Positions 1 to 9,811 are shown, counted from the stretch's first letter. The stretch is 64,000 bases of DNA from Roseovarius sp. MMSF_3359 (GCF_030733385.1 NZ_JASHJC010000002.1:248001-312000); one strand, 5' to 3'. A program made the numbers and translations. Notes: generated by a model from the sequence alone, not told the origin.

Positions 1-28
1 GGTGCAAGGTTCTGCCGAGATGCCGGAC

Positions 29-709
29 TTACGCGCACATCTGCGCCAGGCACTCCCGCAGAAGCGGTACCCGGCGCGGGCGGAAGGAGGCCTCGGTCAC
101 GTCCAGGTTACGCATCCGATCCAGCCTGAAGGCGCGAAAATCCTGCCGCAAGTGGCACCAGGCCAAAAGGCAATGCGACGCCTGCATATAGACGATCGAA
201 AGCGGATCGACGCTGCGCGTGGTCTGGCGCGCCTCCACATCGGAATAGTCGAACCGGATGGTGCGTTCGTCCCATGCGGCCTGGCGCAGTTGCGTGACGT
301 CAATGCCCGGCTCCGGCAGCGGAGCGAAACGCCGAGCGGTCAACACCGCATGTTCCAGCCGATGCGCCTGGCTCGCGGGCAAGCGCGCGCGCAGCTTGGA
401 CATGGCAGAGCTGGCTGCCTTCGCCAGCGCCGGATCACCGACCTCGCCGACTTCACGCAGGCCCAGAACCAGCGCCTCAAGTTCCTCATCCGCAAAACTA
501 AGCGGCGGCAGCGCCGCGTCTTCGATCAGCGTGTAGCCAAATCCCGCGGCCCCGTCGATTACCGCGCCCAGGCTGCGCAACCCCTCGATATCGCGGTAGA
601 TCGTTCGGGGCGTCACTCCGAGCGTTTGCGCAAGTCCCGCCGCCGTTGCGGGCGGGGCCGTGTTGCGCAGGGCCTGCATCAGTTGGAAAAGGCGATGTGT
701 GCGTGTCAT
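29..709 (-). CDS. WYL-domain (YafY-type) transcriptional regulator
   Basis: A DNA-binding regulator of about 226 residues. The N-terminus (MTRTHRLFQLMQAL) is a DeoR-like HTH_11 winged helix covering roughly residues 1-60, including the recognition segment GVTPRTIYRDIEGL. The C-terminal half carries a WYL-type ligand-binding domain, with features such as RTIRFDYSD and RSVDPLSIVY. The ATG at 709 was chosen because the family starts almost exactly there; a longer frame to 739 would run into the intergenic palindrome. It is divergent from the DUF1801 gene. The TGACA-N5-TGTCA palindrome between them probably serves as its operator, which would make it an autoregulator and a regulator of that neighbour. 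The ligand cannot be told from sequence. Confidence 0.85.
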   Translation of the reverse strand: MTRTHRLFQLMQALRNTAPPATAAGLAQTLGVTPRTIYRDIEGLRSLGAVIDGAAGFGYTLIEDAALPPLSFADEELEALVLGLREVGEVGDPALAKAASSAMSKLRARLPASQAHRLEHAVLTARRFAPLPEPGIDVTQLRQAAWDERTIRFDYSDVEARQTTRSVDPLSIVYMQASHCLLAWCHLRQDFRAFRLDRMRNLDVTEASFRPRRVPLLRECLAQMCA

Positions 710-733
710 GATGTGGAGTATCTTCGGGTATCC

Positions 734-748
734 TGACAATTACTGTCA
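734..748. promoter_or_regulatory. Palindromic operator TGACA-N5-TGTCA
   Basis: A perfect 5-bp inverted repeat (TGACA ATTAC TGTCA) sits in the short divergent gap between the WYL regulator and the DUF1801 gene. Its position and symmetry suit binding by a dimeric winged-helix regulator, most simply the adjacent WYL protein. That it is the binding site is inference. Confidence 0.5.
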
Positions 749-792
749 TTATCAGATGCTAGATGAGTTTTGACTTCAGCGCGAGAGAGATC

Positions 793-1203
793 ATGACCAC
801 GCCCGCCCTGCCACCTGATGTCGGCCAGATCATTTCAGGCTATCAGCCGCCCGTGCGGGAAGGCGTGTTACGCCTGAGGGAGCTGATTTTCCAGGTCGCC
901 GAGGGCGTTCCGCAGGCCCAACCGTTGGCGGAAACCCTGCGGTGGGGTCAGCCGGCATACCTGACGCCCGCACGTGTGGGCTCAACCCTCCGGCTGGGGC
1001 CGCACAAGGATGCCACTTTCGCCCTTTTCGCCCATTGCCAAAGCACGATTATCGCCAGCTATGCGCAGGCTTTCGCCGGATGGGACAGGATCGACGGGAA
1101 CCGCGCGATTCTGTTCGATGAAGTGGCGCAAATCGAGCCAGAACGCCTCTCCCACCTGATCCGCCATGCGCTGACCTATCACCTGAAACCGGCGCGGGCC
1201 TAG
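793..1203 (+). CDS. DUF1801 domain protein
   Basis: A small cytosolic protein of about 136 residues resembling the DUF1801/YdhG-like fold; the segment LAETLRWGQPAYLTP matches the conserved core with its Trp-Gly-Gln. No enzymatic activity is established for the family. I prefer the ATG at 793 (MTTPALPP), preceded by GAGAGAG at suitable spacing; an upstream in-frame ATG at 763 would add ten residues. Divergence from a WYL regulator across a palindrome suggests it is that regulator's target. Confidence 0.75.
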   Translation: MTTPALPPDVGQIISGYQPPVREGVLRLRELIFQVAEGVPQAQPLAETLRWGQPAYLTPARVGSTLRLGPHKDATFALFAHCQSTIIASYAQAFAGWDRIDGNRAILFDEVAQIEPERLSHLIRHALTYHLKPARA

Positions 1204-1381
1204 TCACTGGAGCGACAAATCACACCTATGGCGACGTCTTTACCTGGCGCGGCACATCAATGGGTCGATGGCGGTGCCGCAGGTAGCCAATACGCCCTTC
1301 GACCAGGCGGCGTCTGGCAGGTGTTCACCTTTAGCGGTGTTTGAACAGGTAGACCGGCAAGCCGCACCCAAAAACCACGGC

Positions 1382-3634
1382 TCAACGCCGCCGCTTGACC
1401 TTGCGCTTCGCCTTGTCCGATTTGCGTTTCGCCTTGGTCAACTGCCGCTTGACCGGACGCCCCCGCCGGCCCGATCCGGATTTTGGCATGGCCTTGCCAT
1501 CAATACTGATGAGGTCCAGCGCCAGCCCCCCGGTCACCGGCGCCGCCTCGGCCAGGCGCACGGTCACGCGCTGACCCAATCCGATTTCGACACCCGTATC
1601 CGATCCGGTCAGCGTCGCCGCATCCCGATCAAAATTGAAAAACTCTCGCCCCAGCGAGCGCACCGGGATAAGCCCGTCCGCCCCGGTTTCATCCAACCGC
1701 ACGAAAGCGCCGAACTTGGCCACGCCGCTGATCCGCCCGGTGAATTCATCCCCCACCCGTTCGGACAGGAACGCTGCGAGATAACGGTCATTCGTGTCCC
1801 GCTCAGCCATCATGGATCGCCGTTCGGTATCGCTGATATGGGCCGCCGTGCCGTCAAGCCGTTCCTGATCGTCGTGGCTCAGACCATCCTCACCCCAGCC
1901 ATGGGCCGAGATCAGCGCGCGATGCACGATCAGGTCCGCATAGCGGCGAATGGGCGAGGTGAAATGCGCGTAAGCCTGCAGTGCCAGCCCGAAATGCCCG
2001 AAATTCGACGGCGCGTAATAGGCCTGCGTCATCGCGCGCAGGGTGGACATGTTGATCTGCTCCGCGTGATCCGTGTCCTGCGCGGCCCGCAGAAGCGCAT
2101 TGAGATGCGCTGTCTTGAGCACCTGCCCCTTGGCCAGCACCAGCCCGGCGGCCTCGGCCACCTCCCGCAGACTGTCGAGCTTTTCAGGCGGCGGCTCCTC
2201 ATGGACCCGGAAAAGAAGCGGAGACTTCTTCGCAATCAGCGTCTCGGCGGCCGCGACATTGGCCAGGACCATGAATTCTTCGATGAGCTTGTGCGCGTCC
2301 AGCCGGTCGGTGAAATTGACACTCAGAACCTCACCCTCGTCACTCAACTCCACCTTGCGCTCCGGCAGTTCAAGCTCCAGCGGTTGCCGCGTTTTCCGGG
2401 CCTGCTTCAGCGCCTCATGAGCGGCGTAAAGCGGCCGGATCACATCGTCCATCAGCGGCGCACATTTCTCGTTCGGCGCCCCATCCATCGCCTCCTGCAC
2501 CTCGCGGTAGTTGAGCGACGCAGGCGAACGCATCAACCCGCGCACAAACCGGTGCCCGATCTTCTCACCAAAAGCGTTGATCTGCATCCGCACGGCGATG
2601 CAGGCGCGCGGCACACCTTCGTGGAGCGAGCAGAGATCGCCCGATAACCGGTCCGGCAACATCGGCACAACCCGGTCCGGGAAATAGCTGGAATTGCCCC
2701 GCTTGCGCGCCTCCCGGTCCAGCGCGCTTCCCGAAGTCACGTAATGCGCCACATCCGCAATCGCGACCCAGATCACATGCCCGCCCTCGTTCTTCGGGTC
2801 GTCATCCGCATGAGCCCAGCAGGCATCGTCATGGTCGCGTGCATCCGCCGGGTCGATGGTGATAAGCGGCATGTCCCGCAAATCATCACGCCCCTTGAGG
2901 CCCGCGGGTTTCATCTTGTCGGCTTCGGCAATCACCTCGTCGGGAAAATCGTCCGGGATGCCGTGCTGATGAATGGCAATAAGTGAAACCGCTTTCGGCG
3001 CGGTCGGATCACCGAGTCGCTGCACCACGCGGGCACGGGGAAGACCCATCCGGCCTTTCGGCCCTGCCTGCTCCGCCTCAACCAACTCGCCATCCTTCGC
3101 CCCACCGGTGGCGTCGCCAAGGACCTCCCATTCCTTGCCGTCACCCTTGTCGATGGGCACTATCCGCCCGCCCTCGGTGCGTTTACGAAAGACACCGAGC
3201 AGTTTGAGCGGATTGGTCCCGATCCGCCGGATCAACCGACCCTCATACTGATACGTCTCCCCCTGAACGGCGGTCAGACGCGCCAGAATGCGATCCCCCG
3301 GCGCCATCGCCGGATCACTCGCTCGGGCAACAATCGACACCAGCGGTGCATCCCCCTCGCCTTGCCATTCCATCGCCCGCGCCATCAGGTCGCCGTCGGG
3401 TGTAACCTCCGCCACCTGCAATACCGCCACCGGCGGCAGCTTGTCAGGGTCGCGATAGGTCTTCTTGCGCTTCTGCAAATGCCCCTCGGCCTCAAGCTCC
3501 TTGAGCAGACGCTTGAGATCTATCCGTGCCGCCCCCTTGATGCCAAAAGCACGGGCGATGTCACGTTTCGACGTCTGGGTCGGGTTATCCGAAATCCATT
3601 GCAGGATCTCGTCCTTGGAGGGCATGTTACTCAT
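1382..3634 (-). CDS. rnr: Ribonuclease R
   Basis: A 3'-5' processive exoribonuclease of about 750 residues that degrades structured RNA and takes part in rRNA and tmRNA quality control. From the N-terminus it shows a winged-helix segment (about 5-60), cold-shock/OB domains (about 65-210), an RNB catalytic domain starting near 255 with the metal-binding motif DPADARDHDD (261-270), and a C-terminal S1 domain (GDEFTGRISGVAKFGAFVRL). It ends in a very basic Lys/Arg tail, typical of RNase R and RNA-binding. The ATG at 3634 (MSNMPSKDEI) is used; the frame upstream of it has no family similarity. The downstream neighbour gene is convergent. Confidence 0.95.
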   Translation of the reverse strand: MSNMPSKDEILQWISDNPTQTSKRDIARAFGIKGAARIDLKRLLKELEAEGHLQKRKKTYRDPDKLPPVAVLQVAEVTPDGDLMARAMEWQGEGDAPLVSIVARASDPAMAPGDRILARLTAVQGETYQYEGRLIRRIGTNPLKLLGVFRKRTEGGRIVPIDKGDGKEWEVLGDATGGAKDGELVEAEQAGPKGRMGLPRARVVQRLGDPTAPKAVSLIAIHQHGIPDDFPDEVIAEADKMKPAGLKGRDDLRDMPLITIDPADARDHDDACWAHADDDPKNEGGHVIWVAIADVAHYVTSGSALDREARKRGNSSYFPDRVVPMLPDRLSGDLCSLHEGVPRACIAVRMQINAFGEKIGHRFVRGLMRSPASLNYREVQEAMDGAPNEKCAPLMDDVIRPLYAAHEALKQARKTRQPLELELPERKVELSDEGEVLSVNFTDRLDAHKLIEEFMVLANVAAAETLIAKKSPLLFRVHEEPPPEKLDSLREVAEAAGLVLAKGQVLKTAHLNALLRAAQDTDHAEQINMSTLRAMTQAYYAPSNFGHFGLALQAYAHFTSPIRRYADLIVHRALISAHGWGEDGLSHDDQERLDGTAAHISDTERRSMMAERDTNDRYLAAFLSERVGDEFTGRISGVAKFGAFVRLDETGADGLIPVRSLGREFFNFDRDAATLTGSDTGVEIGLGQRVTVRLAEAAPVTGGLALDLISIDGKAMPKSGSGRRGRPVKRQLTKAKRKSDKAKRKVKRRR

Positions 3635-3769
3635 CCTGCCGAGGTAACATGATTGCCCCGGGCGCACCACACGCGAAAACGGTAGCGCCTGGACCGGGGT
3701 TTGGGGTGAAACCCCAAGGGCTGCGCGCCCTGAGCGCAAAACTGACCGGCGTGAGCGAAGCGAACTCCT

Positions 3770-4351
3770 CTAGGGAACAGCGCCGCGAAGATCATCCACT
3801 GTGTCGATATCACCGAGCGTATCCACCAGCGCAACACGCGCGGCCCCAAGGCTCGCCATACTGTCCGATAACGCATGCTCCGACGACCAGCGGACATTGT
3901 CGAAAAGCGTCTCCGGCACCCGCACACGCTTCAACCCTACCAGCCAATACCCCCCATCCGGCGCCGGACCAAAGACCGCCTCATGACCACCCAATTCCCG
4001 AAAGGCCCGCACAATATGCGCTTTCCGTACCCCTGGAATATCGCCGCCGACGATGCACACCGGCCCCGGCGGCAGACCCCGCATCAGCCGCGCCATCCGC
4101 GCGCCCAGATCACCTTGTCCCTGCGGCACCCGCGACAGATGCCCGGGCCAGACCCGCGATGTCATCCCGGCCACATCCGGCGCCACGGCCAGCACCAGCC
4201 GCCAGCGCGGATCCTCGACCTCGCGCAGCAATCGCCTCACCTGATGCCGGAACCACCACGCCGCACCCACCATGCCGATGTCACGCCCCAGCCGTGTCTT
4301 GACCCGGCCTGGGCGCGGCTCTTTCAGCATGACAACCAGCGTCGGGCGCAT
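3770..4351 (-). CDS. DUF2064 / TIGR04282-type glycosyltransferase-like protein
   Basis: A protein of about 193 residues with a nucleotide-sugar-transferase (GT-A) core. It begins MRPTLVVMLKEPRPGRVKTR, the signature of the family that includes CofC/MobA-like proteins and arsenosugar-cluster glycosyltransferases. The motifs CIVGGDIPGV and FGPAPDGGYWLVGL match the metal/nucleotide-binding and substrate loops. It lies 4 bp after dapE on the same strand and is probably co-transcribed, but dapE gives no functional clue because the pairing looks incidental. The acceptor substrate is unknown. Confidence 0.8.
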   Translation of the reverse strand: MRPTLVVMLKEPRPGRVKTRLGRDIGMVGAAWWFRHQVRRLLREVEDPRWRLVLAVAPDVAGMTSRVWPGHLSRVPQGQGDLGARMARLMRGLPPGPVCIVGGDIPGVRKAHIVRAFRELGGHEAVFGPAPDGGYWLVGLKRVRVPETLFDNVRWSSEHALSDSMASLGAARVALVDTLGDIDTVDDLRGAVP

Positions 4352-4355
4352 CGCC

Positions 4356-5507
4356 TCAGCCGAAATAGTCGCGCAGGATGCGGGTATAGATCGCCTTGAG
4401 CTGCCCGATCTGGTCGACCGCCACACGCTCGTCCACCTGGTGCATGGTCTCGCCCACAAGACCGAATTCCACCACCGGGCAATGATCCTTGACAAAGCGC
4501 GCATCCGACGTGCCACCGGTGGTCGAAAGAACCGGCGCGATGCCTGTTTCCGCCTCCACCGCCGCGGTCACAAGGTCCGACAACGGCCCAGGCGGCGTCA
4601 GGAAACTCTCGCCCGAGATCTTGATCTGCACATCGCCTTTGACGCCGAACTCCGCCACAACCTTGTCCAGCTCTCCCCGGAGCCAATCCGATAGGCCCGC
4701 ACCCGTATGGGCATCGTTGAACCGGATGTTGACGGTCGCACGGCACTCCGCCGGGATCACATTCGTGGCCGGGTTTCCCGTGTCGATCGTGACAACGGCT
4801 AGCGTCGAAGGATCGAAATGATCCGTGCCCGTGTCCAGCACATGGCAGGACAACCGGTCCATCAGCCGCGCCATGGCCGGCAGCGGGTTGCAGGCGCGGT
4901 GCGGATAGGCGGAATGCCCCTGCACACCGGTGATGGTGAACCAGGCCGAGAGCGACCCGCGCCGTCCTATCTTGATCATCTCGCCCATCTTGTCGGGGCA
5001 GGTCGGTTCGCCGACAAGGCAGACATCCATCGCCTCGCCCTCCTGCGCCATCCAGTCCAGCAGCGCCGTTGTCCCATCCTCGGCATCGCCCTCCTCATCA
5101 CCGGTAATCGCCAGGATCACGGCCCCGTCAGGGGGCGTATCGCGCACGAAATCCACGGCGGCGGCTGCAAAGGCGGCCACGCCTGACTTCATGTCCGTGG
5201 CGCCACGGCCCCACAGATACCCGTCCCTGATTTCGGCTCCGAATGGCGGCATCGACCACGCCGCCTCGTCGCCCAGGGGTACGACGTCCGTATGACCGTT
5301 GAAGCCGAATGTCCTCGCCGCGCCCTTTTCACCCCAGCGGGCAAAGAGGTTCGACACCCCGCCGCGATCCACCCGGGTACAGGTAAACCCGGCAGCCGTC
5401 AGCAAATCCGCCAACACAACAAGCGCGCCGCCCTCTTCGGGCGTGATCGAAGGACAGCGCACCAGTTCAGCAGTCAGCGCAACGGGATCAGTGGGGCTAT
5501 CTGGCAT
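4356..5507 (-). CDS. dapE: Succinyl-diaminopimelate desuccinylase
   Basis: An M20-family di-zinc hydrolase of 383 residues that removes succinate from N-succinyl-LL-diaminopimelate in the succinylase branch of lysine and peptidoglycan precursor synthesis. The first metal motif reads [14 protein letters not shown]. The catalytic [11 protein letters not shown] and the zinc-binding [11 protein letters not shown] follow, and [20 protein letters not shown] carries the C-terminal metal histidine. Length and start are normal. It matches dapD near 9 kb, which performs the preceding succinylation step in the same pathway; argD/dapC is not in the window. Confidence 0.95.
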   Translation of the reverse strand: MPDSPTDPVALTAELVRCPSITPEEGGALVVLADLLTAAGFTCTRVDRGGVSNLFARWGEKGAARTFGFNGHTDVVPLGDEAAWSMPPFGAEIRDGYLWGRGATDMKSGVAAFAAAAVDFVRDTPPDGAVILAITGDEEGDAEDGTTALLDWMAQEGEAMDVCLVGEPTCPDKMGEMIKIGRRGSLSAWFTITGVQGHSAYPHRACNPLPAMARLMDRLSCHVLDTGTDHFDPSTLAVVTIDTGNPATNVIPAECRATVNIRFNDAHTGAGLSDWLRGELDKVVAEFGVKGDVQIKISGESFLTPPGPLSDLVTAAVEAETGIAPVLSTTGGTSDARFVKDHCPVVEFGLVGETMHQVDERVAVDQIGQLKAIYTRILRDYFG

Positions 5508-5807
5508 GGTTCCTCACGGGTCTTGGAGACACTCAATGCGGGCCTAGCGCGCTTTGCACCAAAGCGCAAATGCCGCAGAAAAGTCGCACCCCGCGCACGT
5601 CATTCCAAACAAAAGGAAAATTTCTTAACAGACGCGCTTTTTCTTGCTAACCAACTCTCGATAAAAGACCCGAGGCAGGGCAAAATCAGCAGGGCCGCAA
5701 AAGGCCCGATATCGAGCGGACAAGCAATTTGTCCATAAAAACAAGGCGGGGAAAACCCCGCTGCGCTGGCGTTTTGCGCTGTCTCCAACGGTGGGTTGGG
5801 GCAGTAA
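5508..5807. other. Intergenic region with two hairpins upstream of the Hint gene pair
   Basis: About 300 bp between divergent genes, without a convincing ORF. It contains an inverted repeat GGACAA-N5-TTGTCC at 5719-5735 and a GCGGGG-AAAA-CCCCGC hairpin at 5747-5762. These may be an operator and a leader hairpin for the plus-strand surface-protein genes; no clear -35/-10 pair stands out. Confidence 0.4.
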
Positions 5808-7385
5808 ATGGTTGCAGGTACAGAGTTACCGATCAACAGGGGTGCCACTGCGACGCAGATGGCGCAGGAAATCTTTGGCGATGGCGTCACGATTGTCGGC
5901 GCGTCGTATACCGGCGATCAGGATTCGTCGGGCATCTACACGAGTGGCGACGCGATTTCGCCCGGCGTCACGCCTGGCGACAGCGGCGTCCTGTTTTCCA
6001 CCGGCGACCTGCGCGGCTTCACGAACAACGCCTCGCAATCCAACCTGAATACCGGCACGACGACCGGCTCCAGTGGCCCCAACAACGATCCCACCTTCAA
6101 TGCCGCCGCCGGAACCAGCACGTTCGACGCCTCTTACCTCGATGTCGATTTCATCCCCACGGGCGACGTGATGACGATGCAATTCGTCTTTGCGTCCGAG
6201 GAATACCCCGAGTTCACCAATGGCCAATTCCAGGATTTTGTCGGCGTCTGGATCAACGGCAATCAGGTCGATCTTGCCGTCGGCGATGGCGATATCGACC
6301 CAAACAACCTCAATTCCGGCAACAACAGCAACCTCTTCATCGACAACACTGCCGATCAGTTCAACACCGAGATGGACGGGTTTACCGTCACCATGACCCT
6401 GACCATCCCGGTGAATTCCGGGCAGCTCAATTCGATCCGGATCGGTATCGCGGACGTGGCCGACAACCGGTACGATTCAACGCTTCTGATTGCTGGGGAC
6501 AGCATCCAGACCACGCTGGTCGCGACCGATGACACGTCGAACCTCTTTCCGACCGGCAGTAAGACGCTGGATCTTCTGGCCAACGACATCAACAATACCG
6601 GTGGCACGCTAACCATCACCGAAATCAACGGACAGGCCGTGACCACCGGATCGGTCGTGACCCTGTCCACCGGTCAGCAGATCACGCTGAATGCCAACGG
6701 CACGATCACCATGGTTGGCGATGGCGATATCGAGGATTTCTCGTTCACCTACGAAGTGTCCAGCTCGACCGGAAGCACCGATGTCGGCTTTGTGACCGTG
6801 TCCTCCATCCCGTGCTTTGTCGCGGGGACATTGATCCGGACCCCGGACGGCGAGACGCCGGTCGAGACGCTGGCACCCGGTGACCTGGTGATGACGCAGG
6901 ATGACGGCCCACAACCCCTGCGCTGGATTGGGCAGCGGCGGGTTGAAGCCGCGGGTGACTTTGCCCCCATCCGCATTGCACAAAACACTTTCGGCACACA
7001 CCGCGAACTGCTTCTTTCACCGCTGCACCGCGTTCTGATCCGCGACAGCCTGGCAGAGCTTCTGTTTGGCGAAGCCGAAGTGCTCGTCGCGGCGCGCGAC
7101 CTCGTCAATGATCGAAGCGTGCGACGGGTCGAAGGCGGGATGGTGGATTACGTGCACATCCTCTTTGATCGTCATCAGGTCGTCTTTTCCGAAGGTCTTG
7201 AGACGGAGAGTTTCCTGCCCGGGCCACAGACCGCCAAGAGTTTCGAAGCCGAGATCGTGGAGGAAATCTGCACGCTCTTCCCCGAAATCGACCCCGAAAC
7301 CGGCGCCGGGTACAGCCCCGCGGCCCGACGTACGTTGAAACGCTACGAGGCGCAGTTGCTCATGTCACGGGCGAGGGCCGCCTGA
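5808..7385 (+). CDS. Choice-of-anchor L domain protein with C-terminal Hint domain
   Basis: A 525-residue, probably secreted protein. Residues about 1-240 resemble the 'choice-of-anchor L' extracellular domain, rich in Asp/Asn/Gly (MQFVFASEEYPEFTNGQFQD; GDGDIDPNNLNSGNNSNLFI). A cadherin/VCBS-like stretch follows (TLDLLANDINNTGGTLTI). From Cys336 comes a Hint (hedgehog/intein) domain beginning PCFVAGTLIRTPDGETPVE, with His407 in LLLSPLHRVLIRD. Such modules self-cleave or esterify and are common at the end of roseobacter type I-secreted proteins. There is no N-terminal signal peptide, consistent with C-terminal-signal (type I) export, although no transporter lies nearby. The stop is followed after 1 nt by the next Hint gene. 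Confidence 0.8.
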   Translation: MVAGTELPINRGATATQMAQEIFGDGVTIVGASYTGDQDSSGIYTSGDAISPGVTPGDSGVLFSTGDLRGFTNNASQSNLNTGTTTGSSGPNNDPTFNAAAGTSTFDASYLDVDFIPTGDVMTMQFVFASEEYPEFTNGQFQDFVGVWINGNQVDLAVGDGDIDPNNLNSGNNSNLFIDNTADQFNTEMDGFTVTMTLTIPVNSGQLNSIRIGIADVADNRYDSTLLIAGDSIQTTLVATDDTSNLFPTGSKTLDLLANDINNTGGTLTITEINGQAVTTGSVVTLSTGQQITLNANGTITMVGDGDIEDFSFTYEVSSSTGSTDVGFVTVSSIPCFVAGTLIRTPDGETPVETLAPGDLVMTQDDGPQPLRWIGQRRVEAAGDFAPIRIAQNTFGTHRELLLSPLHRVLIRDSLAELLFGEAEVLVAARDLVNDRSVRRVEGGMVDYVHILFDRHQVVFSEGLETESFLPGPQTAKSFEAEIVEEICTLFPEIDPETGAGYSPAARRTLKRYEAQLLMSRARAA

Positions 7386-7386
7386 G

Positions 7387-8466
7387 ATGGGATGGATTGG
7401 CATCGCCGACCGGAACGGCGCCATTTTTGACGCGGGCGGCCTCGGCAAAGAAGCGCGCGGCGGCGCACAGGGCACCACGCTGCCGCGGGGAACGCTGATG
7501 CTGGAAACCAGCCTGTCTGCCGACAAGAAGCCCCAGACCCTTCTGGAGTTTCACCGGCGCGGTGCCGGACCGGGAAGTTTTTCGCTTCAGATGCTGCCCG
7601 GTGGCAGCATCGTTCTGATCGACCGGGACGGCGATGACATTCGCCATGCAACCCTGGCGCATGATCCAAACAGCCGCACCGACAAGATCCGGCTGAGTTA
7701 TTGCTGGGACATCCCCGGCAACCGGGCGCAGCTGACGCTGGAGCAGCCCGAAACCGACAGGATGCGGACCATCGCCTTCGCGCCGCCACAAGCGATCGCG
7801 ATGACGGATCTGCGGGCGATGATCATGGAATCGACACAACGCGACCTGCATGCCGAGGTCGATTTCCTGGCCATCTCGTCCGAGGTCGAACCGGTCGGAC
7901 CCATGCCCGGCCTGACCGGCTCCATACAGGTCGCCACGCCAAACGGCCCCGCCTATGCCGACCGTCTGCGCCGGGGTGATCTTGTCGAAACGGCCACGGG
8001 TGAACAGGTGCCGGTGCTGCACACGGTGCGACGCACTGTTCCCGCCCGCGGGAGTTTTTGCCCCGTTCTGATCCGCGCGCCCTATTTCGGCCTCGTACGT
8101 GATATCGTCGTTGCCCCGCAACAGCGGCTGGTCATGAGCGGCAGCGAGGTGGAATACATGTTCGGCAAGGAGGCCGTCCTGATCCCGGCGCGTCACCTCG
8201 TAAACGGGGTATCGACCTTCTTCGCCGATAGTCCCGATCTGGTGACCTACCACCATATCCTCCTTCCCGGCCACGAGGAAATCCTGGCCGCTGGATGCCC
8301 GGTCGAAAGCCTCTACATTGGCCGGCTGCGCCGCAAGCCAGAAGCTCTCGCCGCCAGCGTTCTCGCGGGCATCGACCGGTTCCAGCTTCCCGAACATCCC
8401 AAACCGATCTGGCCGGTCCTGAAACCCTTCGAGGCGATTACACTGGCCATGCACCGAGCCGCCTGA
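7387..8466 (+). CDS. Hint-like domain protein lacking the catalytic Cys
   Basis: A 359-residue protein starting one base after the upstream stop, so almost certainly co-translated with it. Residues about 165-330 align by eye with the Hint domain of the upstream protein: TPNGPAYADRLRRGDLVETA against TPDGETPVETLAPGDLVMTQ, then the PQQRLVMSG and CPVESLYIG blocks. Where the upstream protein has Cys336, this one has Gly175 (GLTGSIQVAT), so a self-processing nucleophile is absent. The N-terminal about 160 residues are a beta-rich region I do not recognise. It may be an accessory or chaperone of the upstream protein, or a decayed paralogue. Confidence 0.7.
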   Translation: MGWIGIADRNGAIFDAGGLGKEARGGAQGTTLPRGTLMLETSLSADKKPQTLLEFHRRGAGPGSFSLQMLPGGSIVLIDRDGDDIRHATLAHDPNSRTDKIRLSYCWDIPGNRAQLTLEQPETDRMRTIAFAPPQAIAMTDLRAMIMESTQRDLHAEVDFLAISSEVEPVGPMPGLTGSIQVATPNGPAYADRLRRGDLVETATGEQVPVLHTVRRTVPARGSFCPVLIRAPYFGLVRDIVVAPQQRLVMSGSEVEYMFGKEAVLIPARHLVNGVSTFFADSPDLVTYHHILLPGHEEILAAGCPVESLYIGRLRRKPEALAASVLAGIDRFQLPEHPKPIWPVLKPFEAITLAMHRAA

Positions 8467-8505
8467 AGCAGGCCGCAAGAGGCCTATGCCCGCGACTCGG
8501 GCCTC

Positions 8506-8838
8506 TCAATCAAAAAACGGGGTCACCTGCGCCACGATCACCGCGTTTTCATCCAACGCGCGCTGCATCAGATCGCGTTCTTCGTCGCAGATCTCATGGC
8601 CCTCAGCCAGGCGTTCGTCCAACGTGCCATAGCCCGACACGTCGAGCGGTGCCGTATCGGCCTGTTTCAGGATCGCAACGGTCTCGCGCACCGCCTCGGC
8701 CTCATCCACGCCGCTGGCGTAAACCACAAGCGCCGCACCGGTGGCCTTATCGGCAAGCCCGTCGCCCTCCTTGCGGCCGATTTCGACCAGCAGGGTATAG
8801 ACCTGCTGGCGCGATTTCTTCTTGGGTTTGTCAGTCAC
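8506..8838 (-). CDS. Conserved hypothetical protein downstream of dapD
   Basis: A cytosolic protein of about 110 residues that I do not recognise. It starts Lys-rich ([20 protein letters not shown]) and has an acidic C-terminal half ([20 protein letters not shown]). I place the start at the GTG at 8838, which overlaps the last 8 bp of dapD; this implies translational coupling. An upstream in-frame start would lie well inside dapD. No signal peptide or membrane segment is seen. Confidence 0.65.
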   Translation of the reverse strand: MTDKPKKKSRQQVYTLLVEIGRKEGDGLADKATGAALVVYASGVDEAEAVRETVAILKQADTAPLDVSGYGTLDERLAEGHEICDEERDLMQRALDENAVIVAQVTPFFD

Positions 8839-9658
8839 GCAGAAGCTCGTTGATCCCGGTCTTCGAACGGGTCTTTTCATCCACACGCTTCACGATCACC
8901 GCGCAATAGAGGCTGATGTTATTCTTTGTGGGCATGGACCCCGCGACGACGACCGAATAGGGCGGCACCTCGCCATAGAACACGTCGCCCGTTTCACGAT
9001 CGACGATCTTGGTGGACTGGCCAATGAAGACACCCATGCCGAGGACGGATCCTTCGCGCACGATGCAACCTTCGACCACTTCCGAGCGTGCGCCGATAAA
9101 GCAGTTATCTTCGATGATCGTCGGGCCCGCCTGCATCGGCTCCAGCACACCGCCGATGCCGACACCGCCGGAAAGGTGTACGTTCTTGCCAATCTGGGCG
9201 CAGCTTCCCACCGTGGCCCAACCGTCCACCATCGAGCCCTCATCCACATAGGCACCGATGTTGACGAAAGAGGGCATCAGCACCACGCCCGGCGCAACGA
9301 AAGCCGACCGGCGCACGATGGATCCCGGCACGGCACGGAAACCGGCGCTGCGCCATTGATCTTCGGACCAGCCATCGAATTTTGACGGCACCTTGTCCCA
9401 CCAACCGGCATTGTCGGGGCCGCCCTCGATAATGGCCATATCATTCAGCCGGAAGGACAGCAAAACCGCCTTCTTGGCCCATTGGTTCACATGCCAGTCG
9501 CCATTCTCGCGCCGCTCCGCCACGCGCAACGTGCCGCTGTCGAGCGCATGCAACGTATCCTCGATCGCGTCGCGGACTTCCCCGGTCGTCGCCGTCGTGA
9601 TTGTATCGCGCGCATCCCACGCGGCTTCGATGGCTTGTTCAAGCTGGGCATTCGACAT
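8831..9658 (-). CDS. dapD: Tetrahydrodipicolinate N-succinyltransferase
   Basis: Transfers succinyl from succinyl-CoA to tetrahydrodipicolinate in lysine/diaminopimelate synthesis; 275 residues, the usual family length. The hexapeptide-repeat left-handed beta helix is visible from about residue 100 to 230 ([40 protein letters not shown]). The ATG at 9658 has a good ribosome-binding site (GGGAGG) in the preceding bases. It is read with the small hypothetical gene below it. dapE, the next step but one, lies 4 kb away on the same strand. Confidence 0.95.
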   Translation of the reverse strand: MSNAQLEQAIEAAWDARDTITTATTGEVRDAIEDTLHALDSGTLRVAERRENGDWHVNQWAKKAVLLSFRLNDMAIIEGGPDNAGWWDKVPSKFDGWSEDQWRSAGFRAVPGSIVRRSAFVAPGVVLMPSFVNIGAYVDEGSMVDGWATVGSCAQIGKNVHLSGGVGIGGVLEPMQAGPTIIEDNCFIGARSEVVEGCIVREGSVLGMGVFIGQSTKIVDRETGDVFYGEVPPYSVVVAGSMPTKNNISLYCAVIVKRVDEKTRSKTGINELLRD

Positions 9659-9811
9659 GGGTGGCCTCCCTTGGGTCAACTTTCAGATCTCGCAATCGCC
9701 TATATGACGTGGACGCGCGATGCGCAATGCGACGTGGCAGATGCCAATCGCGCCAGCAAAGGCGCGTGAGGGCGCGGAGGTGGGTGGGCGGGACGCGCCC
9801 GAGCGCGCCTT

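Noticed and set aside
1204..1381. Imperfect inverted repeat between DUF1801 gene and rnr
   Set aside because: TACCTG-type arms are interrupted by a 2-nt insertion and no U-tract follows; too weak to annotate.
1268..2647. 459-codon plus-strand ORF antisense to rnr
   Set aside because: It lies wholly inside rnr in the opposite direction; the sequence is Arg/Pro/His-rich with no domain, typical of GC-rich shadow frames.
8478..8506. AGAGGCC / GGCCTCT hairpin after the second Hint gene
   Set aside because: It has a 15-nt loop and no U-tract on either strand, so I do not call a terminator.
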